Numbered from the stretch's first letter, positions 1-9,880 are shown. The stretch is DNA of 64,000 nucleotides from Acidihalobacter yilgarnensis (GCF_001753245.1 NZ_CP017415.1:186001-250000); one strand, 5' to 3'. The notes: generated by a model from the sequence alone, not told the origin. Translations and numbers: made by a program.

Positions 1-798
1 GGTGTGTGCGCGAGCGCGTGCCCAATTGCGGTTGCCGCGGATGGTGTTGATCTCGCCGTTGTGGGCTAGCAGGCGGAATGGTTGCGCCAGACGCCACTGC
101 GGCAGGGTATTGGTCGAGAACCGTTGATGGAATACGCACAGGGCGGTTTCCAGGCGAGGATCCCGTAGGTCCGGGTAGAAGTGTGTCAGATAGGCGGGCA
201 TGATCAGGCCCTTGTAGCTGATCACGCGCGCGGAGAGGCTGGAGACGTAAAAGACCGCATCATGGTCTGCCAGAGCGTGCTCTGCACGCCGCCGCGCCAC
301 GAACAGGGCGCGCTCGAAGGCCGCGTCGTCCATATCCTCGGGCGCGTTGACGTAGATTTGTTCGATCACCGGCAGCGAGCGTAGCGCCTCGTCGCCGCAG
401 GCGGCTGGATCGGTGGGCACGGTACGCCAGCCAGCGGGAGAGACGCCGGCGGCCTCAAGTGCCTGTTCGAGCGTGCGCCGGGCCACGGCGGCGACATCTG
501 GGTCGGTGTTCAGGAATGTCACGCCGGCGGCAAAACGCTCGCCAAGGCGAATGCCGGCGTCTTCCGCAAGCGCGCGCAGGAATGGAATAGGCATTTTGAG
601 CAGCAGTCCACAACCGTCGCCGGTTTTGCCGTCGGCGGCGACCGCGCCGCGGTGGGTCAGTCGCTCCAAGGCATGTATCGCCGTTTCGAGTACCCAGTGA
701 CTGGCTTGGCCGTCCATATGGGCGATCAGGCCGAAACCGCAGTTGTCACGCTCGAATTCTGGGCGATAGAGACCGCCGATGGTGGATTGGGCCGACAT
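1..798 (-). CDS. gltB: Glutamate synthase large subunit, N-terminal part (cut by window edge)
   Basis: This is the first 266 codons of the NADPH-dependent glutamate synthase alpha subunit, which makes two glutamates from glutamine and 2-oxoglutarate. The visible part is the class II glutaminase domain. The start ATG at 798 has an AGGAG ribosome site nine bases upstream. Residues 1-18 look like the short propeptide of this family, followed by the Cys-Gly-Phe-Gly motif ([10 protein letters not shown]) whose Cys19 would become the N-terminal nucleophile. [17 protein letters not shown] and [11 protein letters not shown], both family hallmarks, follow. Central and FMN domains lie outside the window. 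gltD is not upstream but about 14 kb away at 14982-16385, which is unusual. Family is certain; completeness of the gene cannot be judged. Confidence 0.97.
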   Translation of the reverse strand, partial: MSAQSTIGGLYRPEFERDNCGFGLIAHMDGQASHWVLETAIHALERLTHRGAVAADGKTGDGCGLLLKMPIPFLRALAEDAGIRLGERFAAGVTFLNTDPDVAAVARRTLEQALEAAGVSPAGWRTVPTDPAACGDEALRSLPVIEQIYVNAPEDMDDAAFERALFVARRRAEHALADHDAVFYVSSLSARVISYKGLIMPAYLTHFYPDLRDPRLETALCVFHQRFSTNTLPQWRLAQPFRLLAHNGEINTIRGNRNWARARAHT

Positions 799-1081
799 GC
801 TACGCGACTCCTGAGGCTGAAGTTTTTTCGATTCGGCCGACCAGTATAGTGCTGGGCTGTCACCCGGTTCAATTCACCCCGTGGACCGCAGTCTGTCGAT
901 CGGTGTTTTCCGGGCCGTTGCGTGCATACCCTGTCAGGCGGGGAAGCCGCCATCTGCAACGGGCGCGAGCTTTGCGTATCCGTAGTGGGAGTATCGCGTG
1001 CGATATCCATCTTCAGCTGTATGACATAGTGCCGGGCGCTGATCGCGAAGAGGTAGGGCGGGTTCAATTGTTTGCCAAGGT
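799..1081. other. Gene-free gap between ATPase gene and gltB
   Basis: The gap holds the gltB promoter at its left end. In many gammaproteobacteria a DamX-type protein encoded here carries a C-terminal SPOR domain. The minus-strand frame just past the ATPase stop reads HYVIQL near 1031-1014, a weak echo of a SPOR start, but the frame does not continue convincingly. Nothing else is recognised. Confidence 0.4.
843..872 (-). promoter_or_regulatory. Probable sigma-70 promoter of gltB
   Basis: Reading the minus strand, TTGAAC (plus positions 867-872) and TATACT (843-848) are separated by 18 bases, and the -10 box ends about 45 bases before the gltB ATG. Both boxes are close to consensus and an AGGAG ribosome site lies between them and the start. 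The call rests on sequence match only. Confidence 0.6.
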
Positions 1082-1945
1082 CTAGGTGGCGTTACCGACC
1101 GCAGCGGGTGTTGGTGGTAAAGGTAAAGGATGTGTGTGCGTATGCTTTGGCGAGGCGGGCAGCAGCAGTGCCGCGGCGATGACGATGAACGCGAATGCAC
1201 CTGCAGCGAAGAGCAATTGCTTGCGGATGGGCGATGTGGTTTGGATCGGTGACTTGTCTTCGGTTGCGATCGCTCGGATCAGCAGACCGGGGAGCCCGCG
1301 GCTCGTCCGATAGAGATGCGCGACATCGTTGGACGTCAGCGTCTGGTCGCGATGACGGACAAAGGTTTCGGTTTCCTGTCGGGTCAATGGGCGGAGTCCT
1401 AGGCTGACTGGGAGTTGCCGATGTCCGAATTCGGGGGTTAGTGCGGCAATGCGCGGTTCCAACACCGATCCGTCGCACAGAATCAGGCCAAAGCGCGCGG
1501 CTGCGTCCTGATCGATGGCGTGTTTGAGACCAAGGATGCCTTTGAGTTCGGCCCTCGAAAGGCGATTGGCATCGTCGATGATGAGTAGCGGCGGGTGGTC
1601 GGGGGGCGCATCACACAGGACGTGGAGCAGATGGCTTGTGCTAGCGGTTTGTGCGTCGCCGGGCAGCCAGTGGCGCAGTATGGCTTCGTGTAACGATGTG
1701 GCGTCGGACGACACACGGGCTGCTCGAAACAGGCAGACGTCGTAGATGTCATCGGAATCGCGTGCGATTCGTTCGAGCAGAGTAGTTTTGCCCGCGCCCG
1801 GCTCGCCCAACACGATGATGGGGGGCGAATGGCCCGCCAGATGTTCTTGGATCACATTGCGCATCATGCGCAGGCTTGGCGTGTCGAAGGACGACTGAGG
1901 TTTGTCAGGCATGGGTAATAGCGTGGATGCGTGCATGTTCGGCAT
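1082..1945 (-). CDS. DamX/ExeA-type AAA ATPase with C-terminal membrane segment, no SPOR domain
   Basis: The 287-residue protein has a Walker A motif GEPGAGKT (residues 47-54) and a Walker B motif LLIIDDA (about 120-126), as in the ExeA/MshM/DamX AAA ATPases. A single hydrophobic segment at about 242-263 is followed by a short His/Pro-rich tail and a stop. DamX homologues at this aroKB-dgt-linked locus usually continue into a SPOR domain that binds septal peptidoglycan; none is present, so the protein may be truncated or a shorter variant. The drawn start overlaps dgt by 41 bases. Met12 (position 1912) would reduce the overlap to 8 bases, and no ribosome site clearly decides between them. A cell-division or envelope role is inferred from context only. 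Confidence 0.75.
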   Translation of the reverse strand: MPNMHASTLLPMPDKPQSSFDTPSLRMMRNVIQEHLAGHSPPIIVLGEPGAGKTTLLERIARDSDDIYDVCLFRAARVSSDATSLHEAILRHWLPGDAQTASTSHLLHVLCDAPPDHPPLLIIDDANRLSRAELKGILGLKHAIDQDAAARFGLILCDGSVLEPRIAALTPEFGHRQLPVSLGLRPLTRQETETFVRHRDQTLTSNDVAHLYRTSRGLPGLLIRAIATEDKSPIQTTSPIRKQLLFAAGAFAFIVIAAALLLPASPKHTHTHPLPLPPTPAAVGNAT

Positions 1946-3059
1946 AGGCGTAGCGGTCGGTCATGCCGGCCACGTAGTCGGCGATGATGCGGGCGTGGGC
2001 TGCTTCGTCGCCAGCTCGTTGTAGTTTGTCGCGGGTATCCGCAGGGAGTAGTGGCACCGGCGAATTTCGGTAGGCCTCGAAAAGTTCGGCGACGATACGC
2101 TTTGCGTCGTCAGTGAGTTGCCGTACGCGTGCATGGCGGTATAGATGTTCATGCAGGAATCGCTTGAGAGAGAGATTGCTGGTACGCATATCCGGGCTGA
2201 AGGCGATCAGTGGCTCGTTCAGGGTGCGTACAGCATTACAGTCTCGTGGGGCTGCGGCCTGAATTCGCGCGCGCGAGGTTTCGACAAGATCGGTGACCAG
2301 GCGTCCGATCATCCGTCGGATAACCTCGTGTACGATCCGGCGCTCGCCCAATGCGGGGTACGAGCGGATGACTTCTTCGTAGGCCTCGCCGAACAATGGC
2401 AGCGTACGTAGTTGTTCGATGTGTATCAGGCCTGCGCGCAGGCCGTCGTCAATATCGTGGTTGTTGTATGCGATTTCGTCGGAAAGGTTGGTTAACTGGG
2501 CCTCCAGATTGGGTTGTCCGCCGTGGATGAATCGATGTCCCAGCTCACCTAGGCGTGCGGCGGCCTCCCGACGACAGTGCTTGAGTATCCCCTCCCGCGT
2601 TTCGAAGCAGAGATTGAGCCCGTTGAATTCGGCATATTTTTCTTCCAGTTCGTCGACTACACGCAACGATTGGAGGTTGTGCTCGAAGCCGCCGTAGGGC
2701 GTCATGACCAGATTGAGCGCGTCCTGTCCTGCATGGCCGAAGGGTGTGTGTCCAAGGTCGTGCGCCAGCGCTATGGCTTCGGTGAGGTCTTCGTTGAGCG
2801 CGAGCGCGCGGGCGACCGTGCGCGCGATTTGCGCGACTTCAAGGGAGTGCGTCAGGCGGGTTCGGTATAGATCGCCTTCGTGGTTGATGAATACTTGCGT
2901 CTTATATTCAAGTCGCCTGAAGGCCGCGCTGTGAATGATACGGTCTCGATCGCGTTGGAACTGCCCGCGCATGCTGGGCGGTGGCTCGGTATGACGGCGG
3001 CCGCGGGAGGTGGATTCGTGGGCGGCGTAGGGGGCGAGCGTTTGCGCCGCCATATTCAT
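1905..3059 (-). CDS. dgt: dGTP triphosphohydrolase-like HD-domain protein
   Basis: The 384-residue protein belongs to the short (type 2) dGTPase family, which hydrolyses dNTPs to deoxynucleosides and triphosphate. HD-domain metal ligands are visible: His71 in [12 protein letters not shown] and His100-Asp101 in [11 protein letters not shown]. The N-terminal [27 protein letters not shown] stretch is a further hallmark of the family. It overlaps aroB upstream by four bases (ATGA) and the ATPase gene downstream, so it is likely translated from the aro transcript. Substrate preference among dNTPs cannot be read from sequence. Confidence 0.93.
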   Translation of the reverse strand: MNMAAQTLAPYAAHESTSRGRRHTEPPPSMRGQFQRDRDRIIHSAAFRRLEYKTQVFINHEGDLYRTRLTHSLEVAQIARTVARALALNEDLTEAIALAHDLGHTPFGHAGQDALNLVMTPYGGFEHNLQSLRVVDELEEKYAEFNGLNLCFETREGILKHCRREAAARLGELGHRFIHGGQPNLEAQLTNLSDEIAYNNHDIDDGLRAGLIHIEQLRTLPLFGEAYEEVIRSYPALGERRIVHEVIRRMIGRLVTDLVETSRARIQAAAPRDCNAVRTLNEPLIAFSPDMRTSNLSLKRFLHEHLYRHARVRQLTDDAKRIVAELFEAYRNSPVPLLPADTRDKLQRAGDEAAHARIIADYVAGMTDRYAYAEHARIHAITHA

Positions 3060-4144
3060 GCGGCGGCAGAGTTGGCCAGTATGCGGTCGAGCGCCCTCGG
3101 GTCGAATTCGGCGGTCACCTGCGCTTGGCCGATGCCGTGTAGCAGCACTAGGCGCAGATTGCCGTCGATAACTTTCTTGTCGACGGACATGAGGGCACGG
3201 AAGCGCTCGGGGTCCAGTTCAGTTGGTGGCGTCAGCGGCAATCGGGCGCGGCGTAGGAGCGCATCCACGCGATCGAGCGCATCGCGGTCCAGCCAGCCCA
3301 GTTCCACCGACATTTCGGCAGCCATGCGCATACCGCAGGCGACGGCCTCACCATGCAGCCACTGTCCGTAGCCCATGCCGGTCTCAATGGCGTGGCCGAA
3401 GGTATGTCCCAGATTCAGCAAGGCCCTTGCGCCACCCTCGCGCTCGTCGGCGGCTACGATACGCGCCTTGTTTTCGCAGGAGCGTTGGATGGCGTGGGTC
3501 AGCGCGGCGGGGTCCCTCGCCAGTAGCTCATCGATGTGCCGTTCGAGCCAGTCGAAGAACGGGACATCGTTGATCAGGCCATATTTGATGACCTCTGCGA
3601 GCCCGGCGCTCAGTTCGCGGTCGGGTAGAGTGTCTAGGGTACGTGTGTCGATGATGACGGCGCGGGGTTGGTGGAATGCGCCGATCATGTTTTTGCCCAG
3701 TGCGTGGTTGACGCCCGTCTTCCCGCCCACGGATGAGTCGACCTGTGCGAGTAGCGTGGTCGGTATCTGTATGAAATTCACGCCACGCTGGTAGGTGGCG
3801 GCGGCAAAGCCTGTGATGTCCCCGATGACGCCGCCACCGAGCGCGATCAGGGTGGTGTGGCGATCATAGTGTCTCTTGAGTAATGCACTGTATATCGGGT
3901 CGAGTATATCGATGGTTTTGTAGGCCTCGCCGTCCGGGAGGACGACAGCCTCGTGCCGAAGATCATGCAAGTGGTCGCGCACGCGCTCGAGATAGAGTGG
4001 CGCTACGGTTTCGTTGCTGACGATGATCGCGCTGTTACCGACAATCGCCTGACGTAGCGGGCGAGGGTCATCCAACAGATCGGGGCCGATCAGAATCGGG
4101 TAAGCACGAGAACCCAGGTCGACGGTCAGAGAGATCATGGACAC
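3056..4144 (-). CDS. aroB: 3-dehydroquinate synthase
   Basis: The 362-residue, NAD- and metal-dependent enzyme catalyses step two of the shikimate pathway, converting DAHP to 3-dehydroquinate. The central signature [19 protein letters not shown] and the following [21 protein letters not shown] segment carry the NAD-binding and active-site residues; [12 protein letters not shown] carries metal-binding histidines. Length is normal for the family. It lies 33 bases downstream of aroK and overlaps dgt by four bases, so aroK-aroB-dgt probably form one unit behind pilQ. Confidence 0.97.
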   Translation of the reverse strand: MSMISLTVDLGSRAYPILIGPDLLDDPRPLRQAIVGNSAIIVSNETVAPLYLERVRDHLHDLRHEAVVLPDGEAYKTIDILDPIYSALLKRHYDRHTTLIALGGGVIGDITGFAAATYQRGVNFIQIPTTLLAQVDSSVGGKTGVNHALGKNMIGAFHQPRAVIIDTRTLDTLPDRELSAGLAEVIKYGLINDVPFFDWLERHIDELLARDPAALTHAIQRSCENKARIVAADEREGGARALLNLGHTFGHAIETGMGYGQWLHGEAVACGMRMAAEMSVELGWLDRDALDRVDALLRRARLPLTPPTELDPERFRALMSVDKKVIDGNLRLVLLHGIGQAQVTAEFDPRALDRILANSAAA

Positions 4145-4177
4145 ATACTAAATCATCGGTTGCGCGAGTGAATAGAT

Positions 4178-4699
4178 TCAGTCGGTGTTCGAAAGCTGTT
4201 CGATCAGTTCGCGGGCAAGGCGCCGGCTGTCGTTGGCGGCGGTGTCGATTACGATATCCGCGATAGACTGGTAGAGCGGCTCACGTTCACGTTGCAGAGT
4301 TTCGAGGCGTTCGCGCGGGTTGCTCGTCTGTAACAGAGGGCGCTGGTTGTCCCGGCGGGTGCGCCTGAGCTGCAGTTCGAGCGGTACAGTGAGATAGACC
4401 ACTCTACCGCGTGCCTTGAGGAGGTTGCGGTTCTCAACGCTGAGTACCACGCCTCCGCCGGTGGCGATTACGACGCCATCGAGTTGCGTAAGCTCATCGA
4501 GTACACGGCTTTCGCGCTCTCGGAAACCCGATTCGCCCTCTATGTCGAAGATCGTGGCGATATCAACGCCCGTTCTCGAAATGATGAGTTCGTCACTATC
4601 GTAGAAATCGAGGCCGAGCGCCGGGGCAAGCCTGCGCCCTATGGTCGTCTTGCCGGCACCCATCGGGCCTATCAGGAAAACATTGCGTCTTTCGGTCAT
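4178..4699 (-). CDS. aroK: Shikimate kinase
   Basis: The 173-residue kinase phosphorylates shikimate at the 3-hydroxyl using ATP. Its P-loop is GPMGAGKT (residues 11-18). Asp34 and Asp36 in YDSDE bind Mg and shikimate, and ATGGGVVL is the substrate-binding Gly triplet. Size is typical. It sits 52 bases downstream of pilQ and just upstream of aroB, the arrangement common to gammaproteobacteria. Confidence 0.97.
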   Translation of the reverse strand: MTERRNVFLIGPMGAGKTTIGRRLAPALGLDFYDSDELIISRTGVDIATIFDIEGESGFRERESRVLDELTQLDGVVIATGGGVVLSVENRNLLKARGRVVYLTVPLELQLRRTRRDNQRPLLQTSNPRERLETLQREREPLYQSIADIVIDTAANDSRRLARELIEQLSNTD

Positions 4700-4751
4700 A
4701 GGTCTGCAGGCTGTGACGTCCGGCAGGTTTTGCCCGCCGGACGCGGCGGGA

Positions 4752-6959
4752 TCATTGCGACAGACTGAGATTGTTGTCGATGATCTTGGGCGTAATGAAG
4801 ATTAACAGTTCCGTCTTGGTGTTGGAGGTGCTGTTCTGGCGGAACAGGGCTCCAAGGACGGGCAGGTCTCCGAAGAAGGGGACCTTGTTAACGGTCTTGC
4901 TGGTGTCGTGTTGATAGATGCCACCGAGCACCACGGTCTGACCATTATCCACCATGACCTGCGTCTTGACCTCCTGAGTGTTGATGCTGGGCACGCCACT
5001 GTACATTCCGCCGACGCTGTCGTTGCTGATGTCGAGTTCCATCAGTACCCGGTTGTTCGGCGTGATGTGCGGCGTGACCAGTAGTTTCAAGGCGGCGGAC
5101 TTGAAGGACACGTTGGTGGCGCCGCTGGAGGACGCTTGCTGATAGGGGATCTGTACGCCCTGTTGGATCATCGCCTGTGTGTCGTTGGCGGTGATGACGC
5201 GTGGGTTGGATATCTGGCGGACTTGATTTTCCGCTTCGGCCGCAGATAACTGCAGGCTCAGGTTGAAGCTTTGCCCGAGTTTGACGAGGGTCAGTCCGAA
5301 GGTGCTGGTCGGGCTGGCTGCTGGCAGGTTGACGTTGAACTGGTTGCCGTTCGGGTAGCCACCGAGTCCATAGGGTTGCGAACCGATGGTCACGCCGCCA
5401 CCGGGGTTGATGCCGCCCGTGGTGGTGTTGACCGATTGTGGCTGATTGACCGAACCGAAGGTCACGCCGAGGTCGCGGCTGAAGCCTTGCTTGGCGATGA
5501 CCAAGCGCGAGCCGATCAGCACTTGCTTGACGGGTACATCGAGGTGCTGGATCAGCTTGGCGACATTAGCGAGTCCCTGATCCGTGTCGCGCACGATGAG
5601 CGAATTGGTCCGCGGGTCCGCGACCACCGATCCACGAGAGGACAGCCCCGACACGCCGTTGCTGCTCTGTGTGTTGTTGCCGGTGTTGCTGGTGTTCTGC
5701 GTGCTGCGGATAGTCTGCAGCAGGGCGGCCAGGGCGGTGGCCTTGGCATAACGAACCTGGAATATCTCGGTATGCAGCGGTGCCAGCTGTTCCTGGGCGC
5801 GCTGTGCATTGATTTGCTGCTGATCCTGGGCTTCGATCACGCTCGCGGGGGCGATCATGACCACGTTGCCGCTGCGTTTCTCGGCCAGTCCCTTGGCCTG
5901 CAGGATGATGGCCAGCGCCTGATCCCACGGTACGTTCTTGAGCCTGAGGGTGACACTGCCGGTCACGGCATCGCTGACGACGATATTCAGTCCAGTGAAG
6001 TCGGCGAGCAACTGGAGCACGGAACGAACCTGAATGTTCTGGAAGTTGAGCGAGATGCGCTGTCCTTTGTAGACCGGCTGTGTACCGGCGCTGCCTGGGC
6101 TGTTCGTGGCCACTGGCTTGATGTCCACGGTAAATTTATTGTCTGCCTGATAAGCGAGCTGTTCGTAATCGCCGGTGGCGGATATGATCAGCTTGACGTT
6201 TTTGCCATTCTGCAGGCTATCGATGCGCTGCACGGGCGTGCCGAAGTCGGTGACCACCATGCGGCGCCGAAGCGCTTGGGAGATGGTGGCGTTGTGCGCG
6301 TTGATCACGATCTTGCCGGCTTGCTGGGTGAGATCGATGACCTGATTGGGGTTGCTGAGCGTGAGGGTGAGCAAGCCACCGCCATCCTTGCCGCGGTGGA
6401 ACTCAACATCGGTAATTTGGGAGTGTTCGTTGCTGGATGTGTCTTCCTGGTTACCGAAATGCGTGGTCTGTGTCTGTGTCGCCGCCATCATGCCGGCTTG
6501 CGAGCTATGTCCAAGGGTGACGATGACTCGATGCCCCTCGATGCGGGTCGTGTACGGCAGCGGCTGGGTGAGATTGAACACCAAACGCGTGCGGTCGCCT
6601 GCTTCGGCGGCGGCGACGCTGCTGACCGAGCCCGAATTGAGGGTATACATCCGCTTGCTGAGCGCCAAGCGGGTATGGGTGAAATCCAGCGCGATTTTTG
6701 CCGGGTTCTCGATGCTGAAACCGAGGGGCTTGGTGGGCGTTGAGGCGAAGTCCAGGATGACCTGCAGCTGATTGTTCGGTAGCTGGTGGCTTTCTATGGA
6801 CTGTAGGGTATTGGTCGCTGCCATAACGGGCCATGACCAGATCGCCAGTAGTCCCGCTATTATGACGAATAGTCCCCTTGCCCTTCGATTGAATCGAGTC
6901 GTCGAAGTGGCGGGGGAAGCCCCCTTGGCCGTCGCGTGAAACATGGTTGTTGTCCTCAT
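4752..6959 (-). CDS. pilQ: Type IV pilus secretin PilQ
   Basis: This 735-residue outer-membrane secretin forms the channel through which type IV pili leave the cell. A hydrophobic export signal lies at about residues 28-48. Two AMIN-type beta domains that bind peptidoglycan follow, then a secretin N0/N1 region (about 300-420) and a C-terminal secretin domain with the family-typical VVLGGIYQ and VPFFGDLPVLGALFR motifs. A Ser/Asn/Thr/Gly-rich linker (about 435-460) is normal here. The start overlaps the pilP stop by four bases, indicating translational coupling within pilMNOPQ. Confidence 0.97.
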   Translation of the reverse strand: MRTTTMFHATAKGASPATSTTRFNRRARGLFVIIAGLLAIWSWPVMAATNTLQSIESHQLPNNQLQVILDFASTPTKPLGFSIENPAKIALDFTHTRLALSKRMYTLNSGSVSSVAAAEAGDRTRLVFNLTQPLPYTTRIEGHRVIVTLGHSSQAGMMAATQTQTTHFGNQEDTSSNEHSQITDVEFHRGKDGGGLLTLTLSNPNQVIDLTQQAGKIVINAHNATISQALRRRMVVTDFGTPVQRIDSLQNGKNVKLIISATGDYEQLAYQADNKFTVDIKPVATNSPGSAGTQPVYKGQRISLNFQNIQVRSVLQLLADFTGLNIVVSDAVTGSVTLRLKNVPWDQALAIILQAKGLAEKRSGNVVMIAPASVIEAQDQQQINAQRAQEQLAPLHTEIFQVRYAKATALAALLQTIRSTQNTSNTGNNTQSSNGVSGLSSRGSVVADPRTNSLIVRDTDQGLANVAKLIQHLDVPVKQVLIGSRLVIAKQGFSRDLGVTFGSVNQPQSVNTTTGGINPGGGVTIGSQPYGLGGYPNGNQFNVNLPAASPTSTFGLTLVKLGQSFNLSLQLSAAEAENQVRQISNPRVITANDTQAMIQQGVQIPYQQASSSGATNVSFKSAALKLLVTPHITPNNRVLMELDISNDSVGGMYSGVPSINTQEVKTQVMVDNGQTVVLGGIYQHDTSKTVNKVPFFGDLPVLGALFRQNSTSNTKTELLIFITPKIIDNNLSLSQ

Positions 6960-7531
6960 TTGGTCTGGCCCATCGCGATCGAGGCGGGTTGTTCCTTGTA
7001 GCCGCCGAAGCCGTCTGGAACGATTTCCCGCAGTTTGACGCTATCGCTGGAGATGGCGGTGATTTTGCCGTCGTGCTGTCCCATGTAGTTGCCTATCTTG
7101 ACCCGCTCGATGGTGCCGTCGGGTGTCTGGATGAGCGCCCATGTCGTGCCGTGGTCGACCAGTGTGCCGACCATCTTCAGGCTGTCCAGCGGAAACTGCT
7201 CCAGATATTGCCTTGGCCGGTTCGGGTTGAATTTCACATTGGCGCGATGCGCGGCGTTGTATATCTGTAGCAGGATCTTGCTGTCGAAAGGGTCCTTGCT
7301 GTGCCCGGGATAGTTGTAACCTTTATAAGGTGGCACGTCAGGGATGGGTGGGACATGTCCGCCAGGCTGCGCGATTTGTTCTGCGACCCAGTGCTGAAGA
7401 TCGGACATGTTGTGGCCGCAGCCGGCCAAGCCGGCAGCCATCGCCACAGTAACGATCAGCTTTGCAGCGCGTCGTCCCGGCCGGTTTTCGGGGAGGGCGT
7501 GGCCAGGGTTCGTGTCGACGTGGTGGCTCAT
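6956..7531 (-). CDS. pilP: Type IV pilus inner-membrane lipoprotein PilP
   Basis: The 191-residue lipoprotein links the PilN/PilO inner-membrane complex to the PilQ secretin. An export signal (about residues 22-37) ends in a lipobox, LAGC, with Cys38 as the lipidation site. The C-terminal beta domain contains the family-typical PDGTIERVKIGNYMGQHDGKI run. It lies one base after pilO and overlaps pilQ by four bases. Confidence 0.95.
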   Translation of the reverse strand: MSHHVDTNPGHALPENRPGRRAAKLIVTVAMAAGLAGCGHNMSDLQHWVAEQIAQPGGHVPPIPDVPPYKGYNYPGHSKDPFDSKILLQIYNAAHRANVKFNPNRPRQYLEQFPLDSLKMVGTLVDHGTTWALIQTPDGTIERVKIGNYMGQHDGKITAISSDSVKLREIVPDGFGGYKEQPASIAMGQTK

Positions 7532-7532
7532 G

Positions 7533-8150
7533 TCACTGATCCCCGTTGTCGGGCAGATAGCGGTAAGTACGGGCTACTACGCTCATCGTAAGAATAGGGG
7601 AGCCCTTCTTGACCGGGTGCATGTTGATGTTGCCCAGGGTCACGATGCGGGGGAGAGCGGCGATTTCACTCACGAAATGCGCAAACTCCGGGTAGGTACC
7701 TTTGGCTTGGATCTGTATCGGTTTGATCGCGTAGAAGCCCTTTTTCTGTTCGGGTTCAGGGCGAAACAGGTCGATTTCGAGCCCGCTGGACAAGGCCGTC
7801 TGTGAAATGTCGACCAGCAGACCGGGTATCTCCGTTTTGTTGGGTAATTGTTGAAGCATCTTGCCGAATGAACGTTTCATTTCGGCCAGTTGGTGTTCAT
7901 ATATCTTCAGATTGGCCGCTCGCCGTGCTTTGAACACGAGGTCGTTGCGCAGTGTGGTTTCCTGCGCCTGAGCGCGGTGAAGCGCCACGCGCTGATCGCT
8001 GGTATCGAAGTAATAGCCGGCCGCCAGTATTGCCACGAACAGCACAGTCAGCAGCAGGTTCCGGACCCATGTGGGCGCGCTGCCAATATTGTTAAGATCG
8101 ATCTGGCGCAGTTCGTTGAAATCGAGATCGCGCAGGCTGCTGAGGTTCAT
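7533..8150 (-). CDS. pilO: Type IV pilus assembly protein PilO
   Basis: This 205-residue bitopic inner-membrane protein is a partner of PilN. It has one N-terminal membrane segment (about residues 32-49, LLLTVLFVAILAAGYYF), a coiled-coil-prone region and a C-terminal ferredoxin-like domain. The IDLFRPEPEQKKGFYAIKPI run is typical of PilO. It starts three bases after the pilN stop and ends one base before pilP. Confidence 0.95.
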   Translation of the reverse strand: MNLSSLRDLDFNELRQIDLNNIGSAPTWVRNLLLTVLFVAILAAGYYFDTSDQRVALHRAQAQETTLRNDLVFKARRAANLKIYEHQLAEMKRSFGKMLQQLPNKTEIPGLLVDISQTALSSGLEIDLFRPEPEQKKGFYAIKPIQIQAKGTYPEFAHFVSEIAALPRIVTLGNINMHPVKKGSPILTMSVVARTYRYLPDNGDQ

Positions 8151-8152
8151 GA

Positions 8153-8725
8153 TTATTGCCCCTTGTTGTCAGCGGCGCCCTTGGTCGCAGGCATGGTTTG
8201 CTGCACGGTCAGGTTGAAGTCGCTGACCTTCCCGATTTCCGTGTTCTTGGTGACGATGAGGTCTAGCCTAGCGTTTTCGAACCAGGGTGAGGCATCCAGC
8301 GACCGCATGTAGGCCGAAACGCGGGCGTTGGAATCGGCTCGCCCGGCGAGCGCTATGCTGTCGCCGTTCTGCACGAAATTGATCAGGTAGAGTCCGGGGG
8401 GCTCGGTCGTGACGAGCTGGTCGAAGAGATGGACGACCCCTGGTCGGCTGGCTTGAAGCTGCTCGACGATCTTCATGCGGTTGAGCAAGGCTTTCTTGGT
8501 CGCGTCAAGGGTCTTGATTTTGGCGATTTTGTGGTCGAGCAGGGTGATTTCGTTGCGCAAATACTGATTGCGAGCATTCTGGTAGTTGATCCGCCCTTCC
8601 ACGTAGCTGTGGATCAGAAAGATCACGAAGGCCGAAACGATGACGGTGAACACGGCAAGCGCCAGAAATTCTTGCTGTTTCTGCTTGCGTAGCTCGGCGC
8701 GCCAGGGGAGTAAGTTGATGCGGGC
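8153..8725 (-). CDS. pilN: Type IV pilus assembly protein PilN
   Basis: The 190-residue bitopic protein has the classic PilN opening MARINLLPWR, whose Asn-Leu-Leu-Pro-Trp motif inserts into cytoplasmic PilM. That is why the ATG at 8725 is chosen over the in-frame start 36 bases upstream, which would overlap pilM. One membrane segment lies at about residues 22-42, followed by a periplasmic coiled-coil and fimbrial assembly domain. It begins five bases after the pilM stop. Confidence 0.95.
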   Translation of the reverse strand, partial: ARINLLPWRAELRKQKQQEFLALAVFTVIVSAFVIFLIHSYVEGRINYQNARNQYLRNEITLLDHKIAKIKTLDATKKALLNRMKIVEQLQASRPGVVHLFDQLVTTEPPGLYLINFVQNGDSIALAGRADSNARVSAYMRSLDASPWFENARLDLIVTKNTEIGKVSDFNLTVQQTMPATKGAADNKGQ

Positions 8726-8730
8726 CATGG

Positions 8731-9792
8731 TTAGTCGAAGCTCCTCAGGGCCAGTCCACACGCGATCATAAGTGCCGGTGCGTCGCTGCCCAGGCGCTGT
8801 GCATTCACGCCCGAGGCGATCGACATTCGGCTGAACGGGTTGGCGATGGTGGTGGGGGTGCCGAGCTTGGACTCGATGATTTCATCGATTCCGGCGATGG
8901 AAGCGCAGCCGCCAGCCAAGAGAATGTGATCGACCGATTGGTGCTCGCTGGCGGCATAGTAGAATTGAAGGAATCGGTGAACCTGCTGCGCCATGTTGTC
9001 CTTGAAGGGTTCGAGGATCTCGGCCACATAATTGTCGGGCAAGCCACCCTCTTTCTTTGCCAGGCCGGCTTCCTCGTACGACAGGCCATATCGACGCATG
9101 ATGTCTTCGGTCAGCATCTTGCCCCCGAAAGGCTGTTCCCGCGTATACGTAATGACGCCGTCTTCGAGAACCGAGATGCTGGTCATGGTGGCGCCGACAT
9201 CGATGACGGCGACGATCTTTGCGGATTCGTTCTGAGATTCTTGTCCACTGGTCTGCGCGACGGCATGCTCCGTCGCGTAAGATTCGACGTCGAGGATTTT
9301 GGGTTTTAGGCCGGCCAGGTCGGCCGCTCCGACGCGCACATCGACATTTTCGCTGCGCGAGGCGACGAGGAGAACCTCCAGCATATCGGGGTTGCCGGGG
9401 GACGGGCCGAGGACCTCGAAATCCAGATTAATCTCTTCCAGGGAGTAGGGGATGTACTGGTCGGCCTCGATTTCGATCTGACCTTCAAGCTCGGAATCCT
9501 TGAGCGTAGCAGGAAGCGTGATTGTCTTGCTGATGACGGCAGAGGAGGGGACGGCGAGGGCGCAGAACTTGTTGCTGGTGCCGGCCTTCTTGACGGCGCG
9601 TCGCAAGGCATCTCCGACGGCGTCGACGTCCGCCACGTTTTTTTCGGTCACGGCGTTCATCGGCAAAGGTTCCACCGCGTATGACTCGACGCGGTAGTCG
9701 GTACCATGCCGACTCAGTTCAACGAGCTTCACAGCTGTCGAACTGATGTCTATCCCCAGCAATGGCTGTTTCTTGGGTTTAAGGAGCGACAC
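8731..9792 (-). CDS. pilM: Type IV pilus assembly ATPase-fold protein PilM
   Basis: This 353-residue actin-like (FtsA-fold) cytoplasmic protein binds the PilN N-terminus and ATP at the inner face of the pilus machine. The phosphate-1 motif LLGIDISSTAVKLVEL opens the protein, and VIDVGATMTSISVLEDG and LLAGGCASIAGI are the phosphate-2 and adenosine motifs. It starts with GTG at 9792, backed by a GGGGA ribosome site seven bases upstream. It is first in the pilMNOPQ operon and diverges from mrcA. Confidence 0.96.
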   Translation of the reverse strand: MSLLKPKKQPLLGIDISSTAVKLVELSRHGTDYRVESYAVEPLPMNAVTEKNVADVDAVGDALRRAVKKAGTSNKFCALAVPSSAVISKTITLPATLKDSELEGQIEIEADQYIPYSLEEINLDFEVLGPSPGNPDMLEVLLVASRSENVDVRVGAADLAGLKPKILDVESYATEHAVAQTSGQESQNESAKIVAVIDVGATMTSISVLEDGVITYTREQPFGGKMLTEDIMRRYGLSYEEAGLAKKEGGLPDNYVAEILEPFKDNMAQQVHRFLQFYYAASEHQSVDHILLAGGCASIAGIDEIIESKLGTPTTIANPFSRMSIASGVNAQRLGSDAPALMIACGLALRSFD

Positions 9793-9851
9793 GTGGTTCC
9801 CCTTTTTTGCCGTCGGTTATGCTTCTTATGTATAGTTCTCGTGAGGTATTG

Positions 9852-9880
9852 AGTATAAGTCTATAAAAGTTATTGGTAAA
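9852..9880 (-). promoter_or_regulatory. Probable sigma-70 promoter of pilMNOPQ
   Basis: On the minus strand TTTACC (plus 9875-9880), a 17-base spacer and TATACT (plus 9852-9857) lie about 60 bases before the pilM GTG. The region is AT-rich compared with its surroundings. Confidence 0.5.

Noticed and set aside
5271-6743. 490-codon plus-strand open frame opposite pilQ
   Set aside because: It lies wholly antisense to a certain pilQ, has no recognisable domain and arises from high-GC third-position bias.
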